From Datura wrightii (lineage: Eukaryota; Streptophyta; Magnoliopsida; Solanales; Solanaceae): 64,000 bases of DNA. The notes under the pieces are model-generated. The model searched no databases. It worked only from the letters and a program-made list of their open reading frames with translations, and was not told the origin of the DNA. The stretch is taken from NCBI GenBank assembly GCA_035772735.1, contig JASDFA010000001.1:91723501-91787500 (forward strand), given 5' to 3'. Every line of letters starts with the position of its first letter. The stretch's first letter is position 1. Shown here in pieces: positions 11,351-22,335 of the stretch. Made by a program: the position numbers and the translations under genes.

Positions 11351-11642
11351 CCTCAGAATTAGCTTCAGTCCATCCAGTTTTCCATTTATCGCTCTTAAAG
11401 AAGTGTTTGGGTAATCCAACTCTAGTTTTTCTGACGGATAGTGTCGGTTAGACAGTCTTAATTATGAAGAGGTTCTAGTGGAAATATTGGATCGTCATGT
11501 TCAATGGGTAAGGGACAAATAAATAGCTTCAGTCAAGGTTTTATGGAGGAATCAGCATGTTGAGGGAGCTAAATGGGAAGCCGAAGCAGATATGACGGCT
11601 AAATACCCATATTTATTCCCTTCCGGCTCAGTTTCAGCTTGA
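11351..11642 (+). pseudogene. Element C integrase, second part (GPY/F end and chromodomain-like tail)
   Basis: It continues the frame broken at 1967: SELASVHPVFH.SLLKKCLG is readable to about 11430, then a stop at 11449 and a frame change. The tail YEEVLVEILDR, IASVKVLWRNQHVEGAKWEAEAD and KYPYLFPSG follows (about 11464-11630) with one stop near 11519, ending at a TGA at 11640. The VKVLWRN...EGAKWE stretch is the chromodomain-like C-terminus of Tekay/Del chromoviruses, thought to guide insertion into heterochromatin. Confidence 0.85.
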
Positions 11643-11849
11643 GGCATCAGTTTCTCCCTTAATACTCTATTCATTTTCATGTTCAACTCATGTACCTCAG
11701 TTTCTTTCATGTAAATGATGTATGTGTGGTTTGGGAATTCAGTTCAGCCATGTAGTTCAGTTCGGAGGTAGTCGTTCCGTCAGTTTTCAACATGTATAAT
11801 CAATATTTGAATATGATGATCACATTTCTCTGCTTTTCTGTATGTTTCC

Positions 11850-11885
11850 AACATTCGAGGACGAATGTTCCCAAGAGGGAGATAT
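11850..11885 (+). promoter_or_regulatory. Element C pre-PPT hairpin and polypurine tract
   Basis: The stem AACATTCG / CGAATGTT (8 bp, perfect) encloses the loop AGGA at 11850-11869. The purine tract CCCAAGAGGGAGATAT (11870-11885) meets the 3' LTR. This is the best preserved Tekay-type copy of the hairpin. Confidence 0.8.
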
Positions 11886-14024
11886 TGTAATGCCCCGGAA
11901 TCCCTAAGATTAGACCCAGGAGTGGAAACGGAGAAATCTGGAATTTTTGCACTAGGTCACAAGATGAATTATCCCGTGATCCGTGGGGTAGGCCATGAGT
12001 CGTGGGGTGACTCATGGGGTGAAGGTTGGCCATGGTTAGGGGACTTTGGGTTTGGGGTGACCACGAACAAGACCACGAGTCGTGGTCAACACCATGACTC
12101 GTTAGGTCAGTCATGGTCAATGATGAGGTGAAGGAAAGGGAAAATGGGCAGTGTACCCAATAGATGGGTCACCATGACTCGTCGGGTACACCACGATTCA
12201 TGGTGTCCCCGTGGTGACCAGTGTTAGGTTTGTGGTAGTGTACATGATGGTTGGTGGTGACGAGTCTTGGCCTTGGACGACGACTCATCCAGTCCCTCGT
12301 TGGGACTGGCAGTTAGTATTTCCCTGCGAGTTTTTAAGGGCTTTTCTGTAATTCCTATTATCCTAAGACCTAAACTATGCCGTGTTAAGCTATGAATAGT
12401 GAGTCTTAAGAGGGATAAGTTCATTCTAAAGCTATTCTTATTCATGCATGCAAGTTTAGAAGTCAAGAGAGGTGATCAAGCTTAATTTTTTCCAAGTTCT
12501 TCATCAATTCTTCATTGGGCAATCAAGGGAGTTGTAGAATCAGTCCGTCTCAAGCATGTAGGGTTTTGAATGGGTCAATTTGTTCACACCCATGCCAGAT
12601 CTCTCCCTAATTCATGAAATTCTATTGATAATTCTATGGGGTTTTATCCCAATTCTTATGAAATCCTTACGATCTATCTATGGGTTAATCCCTCTCATAT
12701 ATAAATTCATGTTTTATGAATCATGGGTAGATTTTATGACTATTTCGAATTATAAACTTATGGATTTTAAATTTCTACAAACTATGCCCAATTATGCATA
12801 TTCTTATGAAAAGTTAAGTTATGATTTCGCTATGATCTTGATCTAGATTTCCCCAACTATGAATTATGCTGGATGATGTAATTTTTCTCAAATACTTATC
12901 ATGGATTATAAGATATCGAGTATATACATGTTTTACAAGTATGCATGAACTTCATGATTTATGGATTTATGATTATGGCCAACTCACGAGCCTCACTTTC
13001 ATGGCTAGTTCATGTATTTCAAGCATGCTTATGATTATCATGATTTTAACTAGCCTATGAATCTCACGTATATTATCCTATGAGAACTATATATTTTTTA
13101 GAAGTAGTATTTAACACCTAGTAGGCCTCGGTTCCAAGCACACCCCGAGTCTCAGAACTATGTGCCAACATAGCCACGATGGGACCTCCATGATACTGTC
13201 CCTTTTGCCCAAATGAGCCTTTTGTTGTGCTATCACACCTCTTTCATGCTTCTACCCTTGGCAAGGTACGAACACCCTCCCGACTAGGGGTTTACAAGTC
13301 GGGCTCCATGTGCGCTCATATGGGGTATGTCGGTTATAAGAATCTCCCATTGTTCCTCATGATTTATGTATGGTTATGATTATATACTTTGGCTCAAGTC
13401 ATGTTTAATAAAGCTTTTCTCTCATGATTATGATTATGGACGATTTACGAATGTTTTGGAAACCTTGAGTCTTATGTTTGCATTATGATATTTACGTTAC
13501 GATCATGTTGTCCGACTCTTATGAACTTTTATGTATTTTAATTGTCTGTTTTACTTACCTTGCATACTTGGTACATTCCACGTACTGACCGCACACTCTA
13601 TGTTGTATCATCTCATGATACAGGTCCGAGGGATCTTTCTCAGCAGCATCCTTAGCCCCAGCTTTCTGACTCAGACTTGTCCAGCTAGCATTGGTGAGTC
13701 CTCATCCTCAGAGGACATTCAGTATCCGTAGTTGTTACGTCTCTCCTCAGTTTCAGACTTGTCGGTTTAGTTGGGGGTGTTGTACCATCAACCCATCAGA
13801 TATATTAGAGGCCTTCAGACTTCGCGTAGTAATCAGCTTTCCATGTATGATGTGAATCCCTGTTCTGATGTTATGTTATGTTTAGACTTCCTCTATATTT
13901 ATTATGTTAAGTCTTCCTCTTTTATTTATTGATTTAGATGTATGTTCATGCCATGGGTCGACTTGGAGTCTCTCGGGGCTTCTTGTCTCGTGTATCGATC
14001 TGGACCTATGTTCGGGTCGTGACA
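11886..14024 (+). repeat. Element C 3' LTR
   Basis: It starts TGTAATGCCCCGG after the purine tract and ends GTCGTGACA; 2,139 bp. It shares the overall design of the B and E LTRs, including U3 palindromes of the CCACGAGTCGTGG type (11990-12205) and the conserved block CGGTACATTCCACGTACTGACC followed by ATGATACAGG (about 13568-13625), but is clearly diverged, so C is a distinct subfamily. Its partner LTR is outside the window. Confidence 0.88.
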
Positions 14025-15744
14025 GTCTTCGTCGTAGTTTCATGATTATGTATGTTGCGATTAGTTTCTACGAGTTAAATTGATGACGTAGTGTAGTATC
14101 CCTTGTGGAGATTATCCATATCTAACTTTGTCTATCATTAGAAGCAACATAGAGATTACCTATTTGTATTGTTGCCGCCTAGATTGACTAGTGATGTTTT
14201 GCTACCTTACCAAGGCATAGAGGCCTGTGGTTAGCCATTGAGCATATCTCACTAAGTTGGGCAACATAGGGAATAGTCTAGCATTATAACTTCCTAATTA
14301 CGATGCCTATACGAAGTGAAGCTCACCTATGGGCCGTTGGCGTACTTTGATGCTCACAGGGTTAGAATCCTAAATCGAAGCCTTACCTTTGAGTTCGTGG
14401 AACCATGGTTGCCTAACGAACGGGGTGGTATATAGTAAGATGGAACATGTATTATCAGCGATCGCATAGCTTCATTCGACTTTATCTTGTTGTATAAGTC
14501 GCTCAGAAAACCACCTTAGCTGCTAATAACCTGGTGGATTATGTAATACTTTGAATAGTAATCTTATTAGCTGTTAACTTTGGGCCAACGCCTCTGGCTA
14601 CTCATGCATATGCCCATGTACATATTGCCTAGAAGGGAGAAACTTAAGTATACATACCTACAAGGCTACAAGTTGCTTACATGAGCTATATGCTATTTAG
14701 AAATACCAGATTGAGGCCTATAGAGCCATATTGAAGCCTATTCACTTATGGACTTCCCTTATGCCGTTGTGGCATTACTGACTCTCAATAGAGCCTTGTG
14801 TGCTTGGGGTGCAGTTATAGGAGCCCAGAAGTCTCAAATATAGTTACAGGAGCCCAGAAGGCTCAGATACAGATACAGGAGCCCAAAATGCTCAGATACA
14901 GTTATAGGAGTCCAGAAGGCTCAAATTCAATCTCCAAAGCCAAGTATGCTTTAGTTATAGCTTTCCTGCGGGGATATAGTGGTACTGGTAGAGGTATATT
15001 GATTTAATTGTACTTTCTAGGGTTTATGGGGGCCCAGGTAGGTTATTTTGTGTTTTTTGTACCTGCCAGGCTTATGGGGGCTAGGTTAGGTTCTTGTTTA
15101 AATAGTACCTGTTAGTTACAATTCTTATTTGTGAGATTGTGCATGTTAACTTTTGGCTCTTATTGCTGATTACTTTCAGTTTATTTATTAGTTTCTATTT
15201 AGTTTACTGTTACAGCCTTACATATTCGGTACATATTGTACTGACGCCCACGCATGGGGCACTGCATACTTGCCTGCAGGTTCTGACAGACAGGTTCCGA
15301 GACCTTCTTAGTAGCCGTTCAGTTTCAGCAGATTTGTCAAATCCCTTCCTCCGGAGTTGCATACAATAGAGATTTGCCTGCCTCTTGTGGTATAGTTTTT
15401 GGATATGTTTGGGCCCTGTTGTGACAATAACGTATTCTCTAGAGGCTTGCAGACTACAGGTTTTGTTAGACATGCGTTGTTGGCCGTGTAGGCGTAGTTG
15501 TTTTGCTAGTTGTCAGCTTGTTAGCTCGTATATATGTATATATGCATTTTTCTTACTTTTAGTCTGACTTAGATAGCATGGGGTCTTGTCATCTGCATAG
15601 GATGATATTATTATTGCATACTGTTGAGTCAGCTGATTTCTCGTAAGTATTAATAGTGCGACCTTGTTGATCTAGGGCTATGTTTAAGCCGAGATATATT
15701 CAGTTGTTTTCTTGATTGCGTGTTGCTGGTATGCACCAAAAGTT
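14025..15744 (+). repeat. K1: fragment of a Tekay-type LTR
   Basis: It starts directly after the 3' LTR of C and aligns with 58905-60345 over about 1.4 kb. The stretch with TACTGACGCCCACGCATGGGGC (about 15238-15260) and GGGCCCTG (15411) matches the layout of the H LTR (TACTGACGCCCGGTGGGGC near 38244), so I read it as the R/U5 part of a related LTR family. It has no protein-coding content and breaks off near 15744, where the truncated LTR of element E begins. Confidence 0.65.
14813..14928 (+). repeat. 29-bp tandem repeat, four copies, in K1
   Basis: Units start at 14813, 14842, 14871 and 14900, each of the form agTTAcAGGAGCCCAGAAGgCTCa..... The same four-copy array occurs in K2 at 59772-59887, so it belongs to the LTR family and predates the divergence of the two fragments. 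Confidence 0.85.
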
Positions 15745-16735
15745 TATGGAGAGCATATGCATGTTTTTGGGAATTGTGTCTAGCATTGAGTAGGCTAAGG
15801 GTCAGTCAACCCTATGCCTCAGAACTATGCGCCAACATAGGTATGTTTAGATTATTTAGGACCTCCCTCGTGATCTCCCACCGCCCCCAAGGGGCCTTCA
15901 GCTTGATATCGATATCATGATAGTTTCCTTTGCCCTGGCAAGGCTTTGGACGACTCTTCCCACTTGAGTGTGATAGTCGGGCCACGTAAGCTTTATTGTG
16001 GTAATGTCGGTTATATGACGAGTCTCGCATTGTTCCTCAAGATTTCAGTTGTGCATGTTCATCAATCATGTTATTATTTTTTCAGCAGGTTTGACCCAAT
16101 GTTCAGTTTTACTTATGATTATCAGTTTCAACTTTGGGTCATTTGATAAGTTATGATGTTCAGTTATGTTCAGATAATGATTTGAGGAAATAACATGTAA
16201 GCCCTACTCTCAGAATCTTATCTTGATTATGTTTTATGATATGAATGTTTATTAATTTTACTTACTTAGTGATTTTACTTACCTTTCATACTCGGTACAT
16301 TCCACATACTGACCGCATACTCTATGATGTATCATTTCATGATACAGGCTCGGATATTCAGGCTTAGTTTCATCATTAGCCAGATCTGCAGCATTAACAC
16401 TTATCAGCCATAGTTGGTGAGTCCTCATCTTTTTGAGAGCCCCTCTTTTTAGTTGTATCTAGTACTTTAAGTTTCATACTTTAGTGAGTTAGTTAGAATT
16501 TTATCCCATTAATTCGTTAGTAGTAGAGGCTTTTCGAATAGCATGTAATCAGCTTCGGTCTTGAGTTATGTATTTCAATGTTATGAGATTATTAGACTTT
16601 CTCTATATTAATTATGTTGATCTTCCGTTTTATTATGAGTGAGTTGGATGATATGTTCATGCCATGGGTTGACTTGGAGCCTCCCGGGGTTCCTTGTCTC
16701 GTGTCTCGATCCGGGCCTATGTTCGGGTCATGACA
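15745..16735 (+). repeat. Element E 5' LTR, 5'-truncated
   Basis: It corresponds to the last ~990 bp of the 3' LTR (about 57232-58207): the same ATGTTTTTGGGA, CTAAGGGTCAG, CATTCCACATACTGACCGC and ATGATACAGGCT blocks, ending CATGACA before the primer site. The U3 half, with promoter and palindromes, is missing and fragment K1 abuts instead. Confidence 0.85.
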
Positions 16736-16948
16736 AACTTTGTATCAGAGCATTAGGTTTTAAAGTGTCCTAGGGTGTCCGGAGGCCACGTTAAGCAGGG
16801 TCTTTTTCATGGGTGTGAATGGGGCCACACTTATGACGAAGAGGCTACGAGACGTTTTAGGAAAAGTTCCCTTCTTTCATGATCTATGTCGTGCGATGAG
16901 ATGACTCTATCCTTCTAGCTCGTGCTATACATATTTGCAGAATCATGC
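16736..16948 (+). other. Element E leader with tRNA-Met primer site, cut at the gag start codon by element D
   Basis: The primer site TTGTATCAGAGC is at 16740-16751 (one mismatch to TGGTATCAGAGC). The leader resembles that of B (4171-4380), including the CTTTCATGATCTATGTCGTGCG block. The gag ATG at 16945-16947 lies inside the catgc that D duplicated, so D entered exactly at the start codon. Confidence 0.82.
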
Positions 16949-16980
16949 TGATCTTGGGCAGATTTATATGCCCAAGTGAT
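16949..16980 (+). promoter_or_regulatory. LTR-tip hairpin of element D
   Basis: CTTGGGCA (16953-16960) pairs with TGCCCAAG (16969-16976) around GATTTATA; the outer TGAT is echoed by GTGAT. The same structure stands at the tip of the G and I LTRs with paired base changes. It is also present at the start of the 3' LTR (25437-25468). Confidence 0.75.
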
Positions 16981-17189
16981 ACTCAAACGTATCAATTTTA
17001 CCTTGTTTGTTGTGCAATGTGTATATAATATCATGTAATCGGTAATAAAATGCGAATTTATACTAACCAACATGATTAGCATTTGTTTTGCAGGTAAATG
17101 TGATTTTTAGGAGCTAAAATGCATGTTGGAACTATATCGGAGTTGGACTTGGATACGAGCGTGGAAAAGACATTGGAATGCACAATTTA

Positions 17190-17467
17190 TAGGGGCTCCG
17201 CGATGGAGCCGTGCCACGCTACCATCGCGGTAGCACACTGCCTGGACAGGAATTAAAATGGCAAATTCCAGTGTGCCATCGCGTCAGCTCCGTGGCACGG
17301 AGAGAGGCCTCCGCGTTGGCCTCCGTGCCACGTTGAGGTTAATTTACCGGACCCTGAAATTCCAGTGAAGGTCCGCGTCCACGCCGTGTCACGGAGGCAG
17401 TGCTCCACGTTGGCCTCCGTGACACGTTGCTTGTTATTCCGGGAAAAATTTCCCACTAGTATAAATA
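17190..17467 (+). promoter_or_regulatory. Element D U3 promoter: CGTGNCACG palindromes and TATA box
   Basis: At least four CGTG-N-CACG palindromes lie at 17203-17430, including CTCCGTGGCACGGAG near 17287-17301 and a larger inverted repeat with arms GTGTCACGGAGG and CCTCCGTGACAC (about 17387-17425). The TATA box TATAAATA follows at 17460-17467. The arrangement is repeated in the 3' LTR (TATA at 25948). The palindromes are likely regulatory, but no factor is identified. Confidence 0.65.
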
Positions 17468-18397
17468 GCACACTTAGGTTTATTTTAATCAGCTTTTTAG
17501 TTTTTAGACGGAGTTCAGAAGTGGAGAGCAAGGACGTGGGTTAGGAGTAGTTGAGGAACGAAAAAGCTAAGGGATTTCTTCTCTTCTTTTCTTCTTTCTA
17601 TCAATTGTACGTATGATTTACACTTATTTTAGGATGATCCACAAATGAGTGACTAATTCTCTTCCTTGCTGAGGTTTTGACACTTGTAATGAATTTTGAT
17701 TATAATTGATATGGTTTTCTTCTTCTTCTTCCATGTTGTTCTATTAATTCTTGTTCTTACTGCATTAGTGTGTGGCCGACATTAATGTACATCTAAAAAG
17801 TCCAATTTCACTCGAAAGAGCAAGAAATTGGAAAGTTGTGAATTAATAGGGTATTGTTCTTAACTTGATTTGGGAAAATTGGGTTTTGATGTGCTTTCCT
17901 GATAGAAATATACTTGAAAGCCGTATTAGTCAATTTAGGAACCGGAATTGTATTGCTAGGTCATAAATTGCATTTGATCACAGAAATGTAGACGGATGGT
18001 TTATGATTCTAAAGTGAAATTAAATACGAGAGTTTTAATTTCTAGGCGAATGTTCTTGGCTAGCAACATGAAGAAGAGATTAGCCAAATTATCATGATTA
18101 TCAAGTTCATTACTTGTTCTTAACCTTGGCATGTTCATATCCATTGTCTAAATTCATAGTAAATAGTTGTTATTAATTTTAGTATATATAGTTTAGAAAC
18201 AAAAACTCAAGTAACTGTTGGTTACATTGTTGTTAGCATAATTAGAAGTGAAATAGGAATATAGTAAACTAGGCAACTTTACATATCTTGAGCCTCCTTG
18301 GATCGATACTTGGCTACTTAGCCACTTTATTACTTGTTTGACCACGTGCACTTGCGTGTCGGTTTTTAACCTATACCGGAAAACCCGAACAAGTTTT

Positions 18398-18415
18398 TGG
18401 CGCCGTTGCCGGGGA
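18398..18415 (+). other. Element D primer-binding site (tRNA-Asp type)
   Basis: TGGCGCCGTTGCCGGGGA lies six bases after the 5' LTR and is the standard Athila-type site complementary to the 3' end of tRNA-Asp. Confidence 0.9.
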
Positions 18416-18540
18416 GGCTAGGCGATTTGTGAAATTGTGTTTAGTGTAAATTTACTGTATTTTTATTTTTATTTTCTTAAAGTGTTAACAACTTGGTCTT
18501 AGCCTGTATTTTGCAGATTTTGTTTCTGTGAACACTGGCA

Positions 18541-20928
18541 AGGGACAAAGAGCTGGTGGAATCTTACTTAGAGCCTGAACGTGAATTTCATAGTCAACGC
18601 AGAGAAGCTCTACGAAAGAAGCTGCAGTTGCTTAAACAGTCTATGATGGAGCAACAACATCCACTAGTTGTGCGGGCAGTGTTAGTGCCCGATGAAGCAG
18701 CAGTAAGGCCGGTTCGCGAGGTGGCAATCCCACACGCCAACAATGTACATTCTAGTATCCGCAAACCAGAGCCTGGAGGGAGGTTTGAATTAAAGCAGAA
18801 TATGGTGCAACTCTTGCACACAAGCGGGCAGTTTACCGGTCTCCCTCATGAAGATCCACAACAACATCTCTAAAACTTTTTGGAGATAAGTGACACTTAT
18901 ATACCCGCTGGAGTGTCACCTGATTATGTTCGGCTCACCTTATTTCCATTTTCCTTACTTGGTGAAGCCAAGAGGTGGTTAAAAGCTGAACCACCCAATT
19001 CTATATCAACGTGGGATGATCTTGCACGGAAGTTTTTGATCAGATTTTTCCCTTCTGGTAAAACAGCCAGACTTAGAAGTCAAATTCTAAGTTTTAAACA
19101 GAGGGAGGGAGAAAATCTATATCAAGCCTGGGAAAGATTTAAATCCATGTTGCGGGACTGTCCTCATCATCATCAGTCCAATGAGGTGTTGGTACACACA
19201 TTTATTGAGGGTTTGGAACCCCACACTAAAATTCTGTTAGATTCAGCAGCTGGAGGGCAAGCGTTGGAAAAGACATATGAGGAGCTGTACACTTTTCTCA
19301 ACTGAATTTCACAAGGCAATTCAGAATGGAATGCAGATTCGTCAAGAGGTGGAGCACGGAAAGCAGCAGGAGTGCTTGAAGTGGATGGATTCACAGCTAT
19401 CGCTGCACAGATAGCTTCTTTACAAAATCAGTTAAACACTCACTTCAGAAATATGAACTTGAACCAGCCTTCAGCTTCGGTCAATGCTGTCCAACAGATG
19501 TGGTGTGAAGTGTGTGGTAGTAGTGAGCATTCAGCTGAATGCTGTGGTGCAAATACTGATTCTGTTAACTTTGTGGGCAATGCACAGAGAAATCAGCAGT
19601 AGTTTGGTAGTGGCTACAACTCAAATTGGAGAAACCATCCGAATTTTTCGTGGGGTAGCAACAATCAACAAGGCCAAAGTTCCGGGAAGGGTATGCACAG
19701 AAACCAAGGAGGGAAACAAAGCTATCAAGCTTAATTCAGAAATCACAATGCCCCTCCTCTACCACCATCACCGAGCATTGAGGAGATGTTCAAAACCATG
19801 ATCACTAATCAGGCGCAATTGCAGGCTGACTATGTTAAATTGGCAGCCGAAGTGAAGAATAATCAATTAGCGACCAAGGCTCTTGAATATCAGTTTGGGC
19901 AATTTGCTAGTGCCCAAAATACTAGACCCAGAGGAGGATTACCTAGCGACACGGATCCTAATCCGAAGCAGGTAAATGCAGTGACCACGAGGAGTGGTTT
20001 ACAGTTGAAGGAGGTGGAACCGGAAAGACCGCCTCAAAAGTCAGGAGCAGCAGATGTTAAGGAGGAACAAAGTTCTGATAGGGGGAAGACTAAAGAAGCA
20101 GAATCAGAAAGGCCTCCACCCCCGTTCCCTCAACGACTTAAGAAACACAAGGAGGAGGCGTGTTTCCAGAAATTCATGGAGGTACTTAAACAGGTACATG
20201 TTAACTTACCTCTTGTTGATGTCTTGCAGGGAGTGCCAAAATATGCGAAATATATTAAAGACATCATGGCTAACAAAAGTCGTTTGACTGAGTATGCCAC
20301 GGTAGCTTTAACGGAGGAATGCACTTCCCGTATTCAGAATAGGTTGCCCACAAAACTGAAAGACTCTGGAAGTTTTACTATCCAGCTTACGATTGGGCAA
20401 AGTATCCGAGCTCGTGGATTATGCGACTTGGGGGAAAGCATAAATCTGATGCCATCTTCGGTATTCAGAAAGTTAGGTCTAGGGAGTCCTAGATCTACAA
20501 CGGTAATCTTGCAGCTAGCAGATAGGTCTTTAGCTAAGACGGATGGCATTGTTGAGGATGTGTTAGTGCAAGTAGGCTCCCTCATTTTTCCGGTCGATTT
20601 TATTGTTCTGGATTTTGAACCAGATGCTGAAATCCCATTTATTTTGGGATGACCCTTTTTGGCAACCGGAAAAGCATTAATTGATGTAGCTGCGGGTCAA
20701 CTCATGATGCGAGCACATGACAAGGTCGAAGTGTTCAATGTGTACAAGGTACCTAAGCTCCCGACTGTTTATAAGGAACTCTCGGTGATCAATGTGATTG
20801 ATCATGGGAATGCTAATGGAATGAGTGATTCCCGAGAGTTACTAGGAAGGCCACCGGATAAGGTTGAGAACTACTGGGGGGATGACCATGATCGTGACAA
20901 ATCGTCCATCACCCTAGTGGACAAGTGA
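18541..20928 (+). pseudogene. Element D gag-protease (Athila-like), one frame with five stops
   Basis: One continuous frame. No ATG starts it; a TTTTGCAG acceptor-like site at 18509-18516 suggests a spliced leader. The gag domain runs about 18700-19300 (REVAIP, FELKQNMVQLLH.SGQF, FPFSLLGEAK.WL, FFPSGKTARLR, LYQAWERFK.MLRDCP). A zinc knuckle CX2CX4HX3C is at 19504-19542. Proline-rich and Gln-rich linkers lead to an aspartic protease: LCDLG.SINLMP near 20420, DFIVLDF near 20600 and ILG near 20643. Stops at 18871 (TAA), 19303 (TGA), 19600 (TAG), 19732 (TAA) and 20650 (TGA) break an otherwise undisturbed frame; the CAA and CGA origins of the first two are supported by element I (Gln, Arg). No polymerase follows. 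Confidence 0.88.
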
Positions 20929-20968
20929 GCATAAAGGATGTCGAGCCGCGATGGTAAACCAGGCGCGG

Positions 20969-20986
20969 CACGGGAGGCAACCCGTG
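20969..20986 (+). promoter_or_regulatory. Post-protease hairpin of element D (AGGCAA loop)
   Basis: CACGGG and CCCGTG pair around AGGCAA, 41 bp after the gag-protease stop. G and I have CTTGGG and CCCAAG around the same loop. The GGGAGGCAACCC core is familiar from Athila-type elements downstream of gag or pol. A poly-T rich stretch (20996-21110) follows. Confidence 0.65.
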
Positions 20987-21267
20987 AGAAAAATATTTTT
21001 TTTCTTTTTTTTGCACAGTGTAGTTAATTTTTATCTTTATTTTTGTTTTTATTTTTTATTTCCAATTTTGATTTTTCTTTTTATTTTCTTGATTAGGTTT
21101 AGATTTTCATTTTAGTTAGTATTTTTATTTTAGTTAGGGAAATCTATTAATCTAACCAATTCTGTTTAGTGAGGTGATTTTCAGGTATAACGGAGGAAAT
21201 ATACATGGAATCGAGAAAATGAGGCAAGGTATGAAAAATTAATTTAATTGAAGAAACAGGGCACTGG

Positions 21268-21420
21268 CGCGTTAGCTCCGTGTCACGGAGGTAGGTCTCC
21301 GCGTTACCCTCCGTGACACGTTGAAGCCAAAATTCGGATTTTTCAAAAATTCTAGTAAGCCAACGTGTTGGCTCCGTGTCACGGAGGTAGGGCTCCGCGT
21401 TACCCTCCGTGACACGTTGC
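21268..21420 (+). promoter_or_regulatory. Internal palindromic block of element D (candidate internal promoter)
   Basis: Two tandem copies of the unit otherwise found in the LTR U3 lie here, each with GTGTCACGGAGG, then CTCCGCGTTACC, then CCTCCGTGACACG (copies about 21275-21325 and 21371-21420). A further inverted repeat GGGTCAC...GTGACCC lies at 21436-21462 and an AT-rich TTAAATTAAAA at about 21473. The block precedes a candidate 5' splice site and ORF-X, which suggests a separate transcription unit. That is inference. Confidence 0.5.
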
Positions 21421-21617
21421 CGTGTATTTGGTGCCGGGTCACACCGGGTTGCCGGGTGACCCGCGTGTTTTCTTAAATTAAAACCCCCGATTTCGCCCCA
21501 TTTCTTCCCATTCCCTCTTCCCTCTGCGACCAAAATACCTATTTCCCCCTCCCCAAGCACCGTGCCACGTTCCTAGGCAAGGAATACGTCAAGTTTCTTC
21601 GGTTTCTCAATTCAAAG

Positions 21618-22330
21618 GTATGTTTTCATCGTCTATCTCAATTTTTTTTTGGCGATTTTAGTCAAATTTGGGCATGTGAGGTGAGATATATCACCCTAGG
21701 TAGAAATTAAACATGAATGTTGGATTATTTGTGATTGATATATGTTTGGATTGTTGTATTTAGCGTTTGAACTTATCGATTGTGTAAATAATTCGAATTT
21801 GATTATAGAATTGTATTCTAGGGCATGAGTGTTGAATTTAACTTTAGTGACTTGATAAGTCGGCAAATTAGATGCCGGGGTGTGTTTGTAAATTGAGAGA
21901 AGTCGTGGTAAATATTGTGTAAATGTTAAAAGACGACAAATTCTCGAATTTTTTTTGGGAAAATGCAAAAAGTGTGTAAATTGGTTAGATTGTTTGGATT
22001 AGATTGTATATAGAATGTTTTTATCGTTGTTTTTATTTTGTTGTTGTTTTTGTTGCGAAGTGCGATGTGTGAATTGTTAGCGATAGTAGGATCGGGATTA
22101 GCTGTATGAAGTCTGAGTAGTACGCTAACCGTTATGCTGTCGAAATTTTTTTGGGAACGCACTAAGCATGAAGTGTATAGTGTTGTCTGTGGTGTAATTA
22201 GAGTTATCCTTGCCGTAATTTTGTAGAAGTAGCTAAGGCCTAAGTGTGGGGTAAATGTTGTGTAACCCGACCTTAGCCGAAGTTAACAAGTTTTTAGCTT
22301 AACTTTGTGCTTGTTTGTGTAAATTGACAG
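21618..22330 (+). other. Candidate leader intron upstream of ORF-X
   Basis: The donor-like AAAG|GTATGTTTTC at 21614-21627 and the acceptor-like AAATTGACAG|GTAC at 22321-22334 bracket 713 bp of T-rich DNA without an open frame, typical of plant introns. The ATG of ORF-X lies five bases after the acceptor. No transcript evidence is available. Confidence 0.45.
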
Positions 22331-22335
22331 GTACA

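Larger units (their letters stand above)
1158..14024 (+). mobile_element. Element C: 5'-truncated Tekay/Del-like Ty3/gypsy retrotransposon, interrupted by element B
   Basis: C is represented by the integrase half of its polyprotein (1158-1967 and 11351-11642), a 3' untranslated stretch with a purine tract, and a complete 3' LTR (11886-14024). Element B sits inside it. Skipping B and one copy of the duplicated target, the codons on either side join in frame within the conserved stretch before the motif HPVFH, so the two halves are one pol gene. The left LTR, gag, protease and RT are not in the window. The bases after the 3' LTR, gtctt, are one possible target-duplication copy, with the partner out of view. 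Confidence 0.88.
16949..18391 (+). repeat. Element D 5' LTR
   Basis: It begins TGATCTTGGGCA and ends ACCCGAACA; 1,443 bp. The 3' copy is 1,447 bp; the only length change I noticed is a four-base duplication (ATCA) near 26126. The high similarity implies a fairly recent insertion. Order: terminal hairpin, U3 palindromes, TATA box, then a long AT-rich R/U5. Confidence 0.93.

Noticed and set aside
14813..14928. 29-bp array as centromeric satellite
   Set aside because: Only four units, embedded in an LTR fragment and repeated identically in the second fragment.
21268..21420. Regular palindromic repeats as a CRISPR array
   Set aside because: Plant nuclear DNA, no unique spacers, no cas genes; the repeats match LTR promoter blocks.
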